DNA of 7,114 nucleotides from an uncultured bacterium (GTDB lineage: Bacteria; Methylomirabilota; Methylomirabilia; Rokubacteriales; CSP1-6): the NCBI GenBank assembly GCA_946479205.1, contig CAMLFJ010000173.1, positions 1 to 7,114 of the forward strand. Direction: 5' to 3'. Position 1 is the first letter of the stretch; each line of letters begins with the position of its first letter. Shown here one piece after another: positions 1-7,114 of this stretch. A program made the translations under genes and the position numbers. The notes under the pieces are model-generated. The model ran no database searches. It saw only the letters and a list, made by a program, of their open reading frames with translations, and had not been told where the DNA came from.

Positions 1-285
1 GCGCTTCGGAGGGGGGTCGATACCGCGAAGCGAGGCCAGGCACACGGCCGGTGGCGACTCGACGACCACGGGATTCATCGCCCCGAGCGCCGGCAGGGCC
101 ACCGCGAGCGCGGGCACCATCAGGCCGCAGCAGAGATCCTGGGACGGATCCTGGCTCGTCGTATGGTCATGGGTCGCGCCGGCAAGGCCATCGAACAGGC
201 AGAATCCCACGCCCAGCGTCAAGGCCGTCAAGGCGAAGACGGCCAAGCATGAGAGCCATTGCGTCTGCCGGAGTCGATGACCCAT
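1..285 (-). CDS. Small membrane protein with His/Cys loop, C-terminus cut by window edge
   Basis: An open frame of 95 codons runs from ATG at 285 to the left window edge without a stop, so the C-terminus is missing. The frame has strong G/C third positions, which favours real coding. The protein has a short basic N-terminus, a hydrophobic segment at about residues 10-36 (membrane anchor or signal peptide), a polar loop with H39-D40-H41 followed by the pair C52-C53, and a second hydrophobic segment at about 54-75. An in-frame TGA lies 18 nt upstream of the ATG, which limits the start, and a weak GGA-type ribosome site lies about 5 nt before it. I do not recognise the family. The layout of membrane segment, His-containing loop, cysteines and second membrane segment resembles small metal-associated membrane proteins such as DUF2946, but this is only a resemblance. 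It is divergent from the haem-protein gene at 605. Confidence 0.6.
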   Translation of the reverse strand, partial: MGHRLRQTQWLSCLAVFALTALTLGVGFCLFDGLAGATHDHTTSQDPSQDLCCGLMVPALAVALPALGAMNPVVVESPPAVCLASLRGIDPPPKR

Positions 286-323
286 GAGCTTCCGTCCTGC
301 TCAGAGTTGCAATGACGTTGCCA

Positions 324-339
324 CCGAGATCTTGCTCGG
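324..339. promoter_or_regulatory. Inverted repeat, possible operator
   Basis: CCGAG (324-328) and CTCGG (335-339) form a perfect 5-bp inverted repeat with a 6-nt centre. TTGCC just outside on the left and GGCAA on the right allow an alternative, longer imperfect pairing. It sits 39 nt upstream of the leftward start codon and about 180 nt upstream of the sigma-54-like promoter, so it could serve either gene. A short inverted repeat in GC-rich DNA can arise by chance. Confidence 0.22.
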
Positions 340-520
340 CAAGGGAGGCGTAACGGGCTGAATTCGCGATGATGACGCTCCGGATCGAGCATTGTCTCCG
401 GACGCCTCGCGGCCGACGTCCGAGACCGGATCGCCCCGCCTGGGGCCTCGGTGCCCCAACCGCGCTCGGCTCGGCTGATCTCAAGACTGAGTTGCCCGGG
501 GGTTAGACCGCCGAGACTCG

Positions 521-536
521 TGGCACAGCGCATGCT
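521..536 (+). promoter_or_regulatory. Sigma-54 (-24/-12) promoter candidate for the haem-protein gene
   Basis: TGGCAC at 521-526, five bases, then ATGCT at 532-536 matches the sigma-54 consensus TGGCAC-N5-TTGCW at every consensus base except the first T of the -12 box. The invariant GG (522-523) and GC (534-535) are exactly 10 nt apart. Transcription would start near 547, leaving a leader of about 58 nt before the ATG at 605. If real, expression of the haem protein would need RpoN and an enhancer-binding activator. The paired CTCCGGA sites about 120-140 nt upstream are possible activator sites, but nothing in the window proves this. Confidence 0.5.
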
Positions 537-604
537 ACAAGCCCCAACGAGCCAGAGTGTTAGCCGCCCGTACCACGACACCCGGGCAGAGAAAGGGGAA
601 CGAG

Positions 605-1636
605 ATGAAGCTTACCTGGAGGTGGGGCCTCCCCGTGTTTGCCGTCGCGCTGGGAGCGGCCCTTGGACTGACCGTAGGGGCCGGCGATGCGCAGGTGAAG
701 AATCAGCTGACGGCCAGGAAGGTCGCGGCGGCGCCGTCACTGGACGGGGCGATGGACGCGAGCTGGCAGGGAGCCCTCCCGATGACCGTCAAGGTGCTGG
801 GCGGGCGCGGGCTGCAGAACGGCTCGACGGAGGTGTCCGTCCGCGCCGTTTACACGACCGATACCGTCTACTTCCTCATGCAGTATAAGGACGAGACCAA
901 CAGCATCAGGCGCGAGCCCTGGCAGAAGCAGGCCGACGGCTCGTGGAAGAAGCTCGGGGATCCGAGCGACAAGGGAGGTGACAACAACCTCTACTACGAG
1001 GATAAGTGGGCGATGATCTGGAACATCAATTCGCCCACCTTCGAGCAGCGCGGGTGCTTCTCCGCCTGCCACACCGGCGAAGGCAAGCCCTTCGGCAACA
1101 AGTACACCCCCAACCTCGGCGAGCGCCTGGACATGTGGCACATGAAGGGGGTCCGCACGGGCACCGTCGACCAGGTCGACGACCAGTACGTGGACAGCAC
1201 CCGATACGACAAGGACAAGGCCGCGGAGGCGGGCCGCAAGTCCGACCCCAACACCGGCGGCGGGTACGCGAGCAACGTGAGCGACGACAAGAAGACCCCG
1301 AAGTTCGCGCTTCCCGGCAACAAGCCCGCGCCGCCCTTCTGGATCATGGGCAGCGAGAAGGAGCCGTTCGACGACTCCAAGTACAAGGCCGGCGACGAGG
1401 TGCCCGGGATCATCGTGGCCCCGTACACCGGGGACCGCGGCGACATCTCGGCCAAGATCGTCTACAAGGACGGGGTGCGCACCAGCGTGTTCTGGCGGAA
1501 GCTCGTGACGGGCAGCGAGTACGACGTGCAGTTCGGCGATCTCAAGAAGGAGTACGCCTTCGGCGTGGCCGTGTTCGACAACGCCCAGGTGCGTCACGCC
1601 TACTCGCCGGGCGTCCTGAAGATGAAGTTCGAATAA
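605..1636 (+). CDS. Secreted EB_dh-family (cytochrome c-552/DMSO reductase-like) haem-binding protein
   Basis: This encodes a 343-residue exported haem protein of the ethylbenzene-dehydrogenase-type family, whose members act as periplasmic haem subunits or electron carriers for DMSO-reductase-type molybdoenzymes and related respiratory systems. A signal peptide covers about residues 1-29 (Lys/Arg-containing N-terminus, hydrophobic core, small residues near GDAQ). The N-terminal part has the family pattern LDG-x2-D-x2-W (about 44-52) and the strand VYFLMQYKDE. A haem-c-like motif C151-x3-C155-H156 follows, then the family block LDMWHMKG (about 175-182) with a DDQY downstream, and the C-terminal signature YAFGVAVFDNAQVRHAYS. 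The frame is open back to 557, but I chose the ATG at 605 because AGGGGA (594-599) lies 5 nt upstream and the signal peptide begins there. The CX3CH spacing is longer than the usual CX2CH. No partner molybdoenzyme gene is in the window, so its redox partner is unknown. The family call is confident; the exact role is inferred. Confidence 0.87.
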   Translation: MKLTWRWGLPVFAVALGAALGLTVGAGDAQVKNQLTARKVAAAPSLDGAMDASWQGALPMTVKVLGGRGLQNGSTEVSVRAVYTTDTVYFLMQYKDETNSIRREPWQKQADGSWKKLGDPSDKGGDNNLYYEDKWAMIWNINSPTFEQRGCFSACHTGEGKPFGNKYTPNLGERLDMWHMKGVRTGTVDQVDDQYVDSTRYDKDKAAEAGRKSDPNTGGGYASNVSDDKKTPKFALPGNKPAPPFWIMGSEKEPFDDSKYKAGDEVPGIIVAPYTGDRGDISAKIVYKDGVRTSVFWRKLVTGSEYDVQFGDLKKEYAFGVAVFDNAQVRHAYSPGVLKMKFE

Positions 1637-1651
1637 CCCTGTAAGAGGAGA

Positions 1652-3184
1652 TCAGCTCCCCTCACCCTGCCCTCTCCCCAGCGGGGAGAGGGTGTGGACG
1701 CGGCGGCCGGTGACGCGATCGGTCTTGGCCGGCTCGAAGCGCCCGGTGCGGGCCAGGGCCCAGAGCACCCGCCAGGCCCCGCGCGTCGCGAGCAGCCAGT
1801 AGGTCTGGCAGCGGAAGGTGCCGAGGAACTTCTCCTTCAGGCTCTTCCGGCGCAGGTCCACGGGGCGCGGCAGGTACGGGTGGAGATCCTCGATCAGGGC
1901 CTGGGTCATGATGCCGCCCACCCACACCGTCAGCAGCAGCGAGACGGTCGGCGCGCCGGTGGCCATGTAGAACCAGAAGCGGTGGCCCTCGTGGTGGTAG
2001 GCCAGGTACCAGCCGAGCCAGCCGGTGGCCGGATAGACCAGTGCCGCGATCGGCCACTCCACCACCTTGTTGCCGATGTGCCGCACGAGCTGGGCCAGGT
2101 TGAACGCGGTCGGCTCCGTCCGCCAGACGCGCCAGAGGAACGGGATGTCGTCGAGCACGCCGCGATACCAACGCGCGTTCTGCCGGATCACGCCCTCGGA
2201 GGTCTCCGGCAGGTCGGTCACCTCGACCATGGGCAGGGCCTGGATCAGCACGCCGCGGCGGCCGAGCTCGTAGCCGAGGGTGGAATCCTCGGTGGCGCCC
2301 GAGGTCGGGAAGCCGCCGACCGCCTGCATCAGGTCCAGCCGCACGAACTGGTTGTGGCCCAGGCAGATCTGCGAGCGCCGGAAGAAGAGCTCGAACGCGG
2401 GGCGCACCAGCCAGGCCAGGCGCGGGGCCCGCGCGGTCAGGCGGGCCAGGAGCCGCACGCGCTTGACCTCGTTGAGCAGGCGCGCGATGGACACCCGGAT
2501 GAAGATGGACGACTGCTGGATCGCGCAGATCTTCCCGCGGATCGGCAGCCGGTCGTAGTTGGCGAGGGAGAGCGGGATGCCCTGGTAGGCGAGGCTCCCC
2601 TGCCCGCCGAGCTCGCGCTGGGCGATCCAGCGGTAGGTGTCCGGATCCGGAATCGAATCGGCGTCGCTCACGCCCACGAAGACGCGGCGCGGGTCGGTCT
2701 CCTCGGTCAGGATCTCGCGCAGCACCTCGGGACGGAGCGCCCAGTTGAGCTGGTGCGCCTTGCGGCCGGGACCGGACATCACCACGTGCGAGAGACGCTT
2801 CTGCTGATAGGGCGGCAGCGTCTCCCGCAGGCGTCGCACCAGCTCACCGGTGCTCACGCTCATGGCCGGGTGCGGGGCGCGCTCCTCTTCCTCCTTGGTG
2901 ATCACCACGACGTGCAGGCGCCCGTGCGGGTAGCGCGAGGCGGTCAGGGCGCCCACCGTCACCGCGATGTCGGGCTCCTGGTAGGCGGGCACCAGGTGCA
3001 GGAAGACCGGGGTTTCCGGATCACGCTCGAGCCGCTCCTCGGCGGGCAGGTCGGCGAGGCGCGCGTACGCCTCGCGCACGAAGCGCGTGGTGATGAGCAT
3101 GCCGCGCCAGTCCAGCGCCAGCTTGATCGAGGCGCGGATGTTGAAGAAGAGCGCGACGAAGAACAGGAACGGGATCAGGTCCAC
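1652..3184 (-). CDS. Membrane-anchored family 2 glycosyltransferase
   Basis: This is a processive-type GT2 enzyme of 510 residues, expected to transfer sugars from nucleotide-sugars at the inner face of the cytoplasmic membrane. An N-terminal membrane segment (about 3-20) is followed by the GT-A domain: VPAYQE (65-70), the D174-A-D176-S metal/nucleotide-sugar motif, T298-E299-D300 carrying the likely catalytic base, and Q335-x2-R338-W339. Membrane segments follow at about 374-396 and 403-428. This motif set is shared by BcsA-like synthases and NrfB-like GT2 proteins; acceptor and product cannot be told. I chose the GTG at 3184, 5 nt after the ftsB stop. The frame stays open for 70 more codons, but those lie inside ftsB and read as Arg/Gly/Pro-rich noise. 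The ribosome site is weak (AGGG about 11 nt upstream), so coupling to ftsB is likely. Residues 497-510 come from the dispersed palindromic repeat, so the C-terminus is probably not ancestral. It converges with the haem-protein gene, 15 nt apart. Confidence 0.88.
   Translation of the reverse strand: MDLIPFLFFVALFFNIRASIKLALDWRGMLITTRFVREAYARLADLPAEERLERDPETPVFLHLVPAYQEPDIAVTVGALTASRYPHGRLHVVVITKEEEERAPHPAMSVSTGELVRRLRETLPPYQQKRLSHVVMSGPGRKAHQLNWALRPEVLREILTEETDPRRVFVGVSDADSIPDPDTYRWIAQRELGGQGSLAYQGIPLSLANYDRLPIRGKICAIQQSSIFIRVSIARLLNEVKRVRLLARLTARAPRLAWLVRPAFELFFRRSQICLGHNQFVRLDLMQAVGGFPTSGATEDSTLGYELGRRGVLIQALPMVEVTDLPETSEGVIRQNARWYRGVLDDIPFLWRVWRTEPTAFNLAQLVRHIGNKVVEWPIAALVYPATGWLGWYLAYHHEGHRFWFYMATGAPTVSLLLTVWVGGIMTQALIEDLHPYLPRPVDLRRKSLKEKFLGTFRCQTYWLLATRGAWRVLWALARTGRFEPAKTDRVTGRRVHTLSPLGRGQGEGS
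1658..1694 (+). repeat. Palindromic repeat, copy 1 (3' end of glycosyltransferase gene)
   Basis: This 37-nt unit contains a perfect 10-bp hairpin, CCCTCTCCCC (1670-1679) and GGGGAGAGGG (1683-1692), with loop AGC. It is 36/37 identical to copy 3 (4835-4871), differing only at 1682. It lies between two convergent genes and could act as a bidirectional mRNA-end hairpin, but there is no T-run on either strand, so it is not a classical intrinsic terminator. On the minus strand it is translated as the tail of the glycosyltransferase. Confidence 0.85.
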
Positions 3185-3189
3185 GCGGG

Positions 3190-4903
<1,714 letters not shown>

Positions 4904-4906
4904 GGC

Positions 4907-5797
4907 TCAGGCCTTCCGTTCGAGGATGAAGCGCCCGAGGGCGCGAATGGGCTCGGCGCGCGGCCCCAGCACGCGGAGCTGCTCCTCCGCGTCGCGGATC
5001 AGGAACGCGGCGCGGGCCCGGGAGGCCTCGATGCCGTGAATCGCGGGGTAGGTCGCCTTCTGCTGGATCTGGTCCTTGCCCGCGGTCTTGCCGAGCTCCT
5101 CGGAGCTCGCGACCACGTCGAGGATGTCGTCCACGATCTGGAAGGCGAGCCCCAGGTCGGCGCCCGCCACGCTCAGCGCCTGCACCTGTCGGGCGTCGGC
5201 TCCGCAGAGCACCGCGCCGATGCGGAGGGACGTGCGGATGAGCGCGCCCGTCTTGTGCGCGTGGATATAGTCCACCACGTCGGCGCCCACCCGGCGGCCC
5301 TCGGCCTCCAGGTCGGCGACCTGGCCCGCCACCATCCCTTTGTGGCCGGCCGCGTCGGCGATGTCCACCACGACCGCCTGGAGGGCGGCCGCGTTGCTCG
5401 CGCCCGCGTTGTCGGCCACCAGGCGAAAGGCGAGGGTCAGGAGCGCGTCCCCCGCCAGGATGGCGGTGGCCTCGCCGAAGACCTTGTGATTCGTGGGCAC
5501 GCCCCGGCGAAAATCGTCGTTGTCCATCGCGGGCAGGTCGTCGTGGACCAGCGAGTAGGTGTGGATCAGCTCCATCGCGCAGGCGGTGGGCATCACCTGG
5601 TCCGCGGTGCCGCCCACCGCCTCCGCCCCCGCGATGACCAGGACCGGGCGCAGCCGCTTGCCGCCCGCGAAGACGCTGTAGCGCATCGCCTTGTGCAGGG
5701 TCTCGGGCCGGAGGGTCTCGACGGGCAGGAAGCGCTCGAGCGCCGCGTCCACCGCGTCCGCCCGCTGCTTCATGTAGGCGCCGACGTCGAAGCTCAC
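4907..5797 (-). CDS. ispA: Short-chain polyprenyl diphosphate synthase (farnesyl/geranylgeranyl type)
   Basis: This all-helical trans-prenyltransferase condenses isopentenyl diphosphate with allylic diphosphates in the cytosol to feed quinone, undecaprenyl and other isoprenoid pathways. The 296 residues are full length for the family. Visible motifs are GGKRLRP (45-51), the first Asp-rich motif D86-D-L-P-A-M-D92 (DDx4D, the bacterial form with a two-residue insertion), K182-T183, and the second Asp-rich motif D223-D-I-L-D227 with FQ just before it. The context YSLVHDD, with Tyr at the fifth position before the first Asp, matches E. coli IspA and favours farnesyl diphosphate, though a C20 product is possible. 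It starts at GTG 5797, overlapping the xseB stop as GTGA, with a strong GGAGGA (5807-5812) 9 nt upstream. xseA-xseB-ispA is a common order; dxs often follows, but here eno does. Confidence 0.94.
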   Translation of the reverse strand: MSFDVGAYMKQRADAVDAALERFLPVETLRPETLHKAMRYSVFAGGKRLRPVLVIAGAEAVGGTADQVMPTACAMELIHTYSLVHDDLPAMDNDDFRRGVPTNHKVFGEATAILAGDALLTLAFRLVADNAGASNAAALQAVVVDIADAAGHKGMVAGQVADLEAEGRRVGADVVDYIHAHKTGALIRTSLRIGAVLCGADARQVQALSVAGADLGLAFQIVDDILDVVASSEELGKTAGKDQIQQKATYPAIHGIEASRARAAFLIRDAEEQLRVLGPRAEPIRALGRFILERKA

Positions 5798-6033
5798 GCG
5801 CGATCGTCCTCCGCCAGGTCGAAGGGCGCGATCTTCAGCACCCCGCTCTCGTCCCGGGTCAGGAGCTCGATGCGCTTCTCGGCCTCGTCGAGGTACTTGC
5901 CGCAGCGGCGGGCCAGGCCCACCCCCTCCTCGAACACCTGCAGCGATTCCTCGAGGGAAAGATTGCCCGCCTCGAGCTGGTCCACGATCTGCTCGAGGCG
6001 TTGCAGCGCCGTCTCAAACTTGATGTCGGTCAT
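5794..6033 (-). CDS. xseB: Exodeoxyribonuclease VII small subunit
   Basis: The small subunit of exonuclease VII binds in several copies along the C-terminal coiled coil of XseA; the holoenzyme degrades single-stranded DNA in both directions in repair and recombination. The 79 residues match the usual length. The family pattern is clear: FETALQRLEQIVDQLEAGNLSLEESL (about 6-31), then FEEGVGLARRCGKYLDEAEKRIELL (about 34-58), two helices of a hairpin. ATG at 6033 has AAGGA (6039-6043) 5 nt upstream, and the gene overlaps the end of xseA by 20 nt and the ispA start by 4 nt, so its expression is coupled to both. Confidence 0.97.
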   Translation of the reverse strand: MTDIKFETALQRLEQIVDQLEAGNLSLEESLQVFEEGVGLARRCGKYLDEAEKRIELLTRDESGVLKIAPFDLAEDDRA

Positions 6034-7114
6034 CTCGTTCCTTGATGCGCTCCACCCGGGCGTCCAGCACCCCCTGGTGCAGCAGGATCTCGATGGCGTC
6101 GCCGGGGCGCGTCTGCGCGGCGGTGCGGACGATCGCGCCCGAGGTCAGCCGGGTCAGGCTGTAGCCTCGCCCGAGCACGGCCAGCGGGGAGAGGCTGTCC
6201 AGCTGCCCCACCGCGGCGTCGAATCGGTGACGGGACGCCTTCACGCTGTGTCCCGCCGCGGAGGCGAGCCGTCCCCGCAGCTGCGCGAGCAACGACGTGC
6301 CGTTGGCAATCCTAGCGACCGGGTTGAGAGAGCGCAAGGCGTTTCTGGCCAGCGACACCCGATGCGTGGTGTCCCGGTGCCGGCGCCGCGCCGCGAGGCC
6401 GAGCCGGGTGGTCATCTCGTCGAGGCGCCGGTGCAGATCGCGCAGGGCGCGGGAGGCGTCGGTGAGCACGCGGCGCTTCGCGAGCGCGTCCACCCGCGCC
6501 CGCTCGCGCTCGAGGCGATCGGCCATCACCTGCTTGAGGCTCTCGTACAGGTCGCAGAGCGCGCGGACCACCTGCAGCTTCTCCTGCACCACCAGCTCGG
6601 CGGCCGCCGACGGCGTGGGCGCCCGCAGGTCGGCCACGAAATCCGCGATGGTGAAGTCGGTCTCGTGGCCCACCGCCGAGATCACCGGCACCCGGCATGC
6701 GGAGATCGCCCGCGCGACCCGCTCGTCGTTGAAGGCCCAGAGGTCCTCGATGGAGCCGCCGCCCCGGCCCACGATCACCACGTCCAGCTCCGGGATCTCC
6801 TGGAGATCGGCGAGCGCGCGCACGATCTCGCCCGGCGCCTCCTCCCCCTGCACGCGCACCGGGGTGATCAGGATGCGCAGGTCGGCGAAGCGTCGGTCGA
6901 TGACGTGCAGCATGTCGCGGATCGCGGCCCCGGTCGGCGAGGTCACGATGCCGATGGTGCGCGGGAACGGGGGCAGCGGGCGCTTGCGGGCCGCATCGAA
7001 GAGCCCCTCCGCCTCGAGCCGGCGCTTCAGCTGCTCGAAGGCGAGCTGGAGTGCGCCCACCCCCTTGGGCTCGAGCAGCTCGACCACCAACTGGTACTCT
7101 CCGCGGGCGGCGTA
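6014..7114 (-). CDS. xseA: Exodeoxyribonuclease VII large subunit, N-terminus beyond window
   Basis: This is the catalytic subunit of exonuclease VII. The frame is open to the right window edge, giving 366 visible residues that begin YAARGEYQLVVE. The N-terminal OB-fold domain and start codon (probably around 90-120 residues) lie outside. The catalytic domain shows PRTIGIVTSPTGAAIRD, ITPVRVQGEEA, the conserved GRGGGSIEDLW (about 116-126 of the visible part), SAVGHETDFTIADFVADLRAPTPSAAAE (about 146-173), and then a long Arg/Leu-rich helical region that in this family forms the coiled coil for XseB binding. Near the C-terminus, LSPLAVLGRGYSL is the usual family ending motif. The 3' end overlaps xseB by 20 nt. 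All expected motifs of the visible part are intact. Confidence 0.97.
   Translation of the reverse strand, partial: YAARGEYQLVVELLEPKGVGALQLAFEQLKRRLEAEGLFDAARKRPLPPFPRTIGIVTSPTGAAIRDMLHVIDRRFADLRILITPVRVQGEEAPGEIVRALADLQEIPELDVVIVGRGGGSIEDLWAFNDERVARAISACRVPVISAVGHETDFTIADFVADLRAPTPSAAAELVVQEKLQVVRALCDLYESLKQVMADRLERERARVDALAKRRVLTDASRALRDLHRRLDEMTTRLGLAARRRHRDTTHRVSLARNALRSLNPVARIANGTSLLAQLRGRLASAAGHSVKASRHRFDAAVGQLDSLSPLAVLGRGYSLTRLTSGAIVRTAAQTRPGDAIEILLHQGVLDARVERIKERDDRHQV

Larger units (their letters stand above)
286..604. other. 319-nt divergent intergenic region
   Basis: This gap lies between the start codons of two divergent genes. It is less GC-rich than its surroundings, and open frames crossing it on either strand give Arg/Pro/Ser-rich, low-complexity products with no recognisable motif, so I call no gene here. 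It contains a sigma-54-type promoter match facing right (521-536), an inverted repeat (324-339) and two copies of CTCCGGA (378-384 and 396-402) spaced 18 nt apart. I found no convincing sigma-70 promoter for the leftward gene. Confidence 0.6.

Noticed and set aside
167..581. Two minus-strand open frames crossing the left intergenic region
   Set aside because: Both overlap the better frame starting at 285 in other phases. They are rich in Arg, Ser and Pro and show no motif or good ribosome site.
557..604. 16-codon N-terminal extension of the haem protein
   Set aside because: The extension would place polar residues before the signal peptide and has no ribosome site, while the ATG at 605 has AGGGGA 5 nt upstream.
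737..1597. Minus-strand open frame (286 codons) opposite the haem-protein gene
   Set aside because: It is a Val/Leu/Gly-rich shadow of a gene with signal peptide and family signatures on the other strand.
1670..1692. Intrinsic terminator between the convergent genes
   Set aside because: The 10-bp stem is strong, but neither strand has a T-run after it, and the same hairpin recurs within the cluster. It is better explained as a dispersed repeat.

Overview
The window is very GC-rich bacterial DNA with G or C at most third codon positions. It reads as an ordinary chromosomal housekeeping region of an uncultured or environmental bacterium. The high GC, the ethylbenzene-dehydrogenase-type haem protein and the dispersed GGGGAGAGGG-type palindromes would fit a GC-rich proteobacterium or a Rokubacteria/Methylomirabilota-like lineage, but the sequence alone does not settle this.

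Layout: the left edge holds the N-terminal 95 codons of a small membrane protein on the minus strand. A 319-nt intergenic region separates it from a divergent plus-strand gene for a secreted haem protein of the cytochrome c-552/DMSO reductase-like (EB_dh) family. That intergenic region contains a good match to a sigma-54 (-24/-12) promoter facing the haem-protein gene. The rest of the window, read right to left, is one tightly packed minus-strand cluster: xseA (partial), xseB, a farnesyl/geranylgeranyl diphosphate synthase (ispA-like), enolase (eno), an FtsB/DivIC-type divisome protein and a membrane-anchored GT2 glycosyltransferase. Its genes overlap or nearly touch: xseA/xseB by 20 nt, xseB/ispA and eno/ftsB by 4 nt (GTGA), and ftsB and the glycosyltransferase are 5 nt apart. 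This suggests co-transcription and translational coupling. The only large gap in the cluster is the 143 nt between ispA and eno.

That gap is the most interesting part of the window. It contains two inverted copies of a 37-38-nt palindromic repeat. The repeat pair is bracketed by a perfect 16-bp direct repeat that spans the eno start codon, as if a small repeat element had inserted at the eno translation start and duplicated its target. Removing the insert restores a compact ispA-stop/eno-start junction (TGAGCCATG) like the other junctions in the cluster. The old eno start now opens a 45-codon reading frame that ends 2 nt before the present eno ATG. A third copy of the repeat, 36/37 identical to one of the pair, lies at the 3' end of the glycosyltransferase gene and supplies its last 13-14 codons and stop region.

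The genes cover DNA repair (exonuclease VII), isoprenoid precursor synthesis, glycolysis, cell division and envelope polysaccharide or glycan synthesis, with a separate respiratory or redox haem protein. I see no defence system, CRISPR array, RNA gene, transposase or phage gene.
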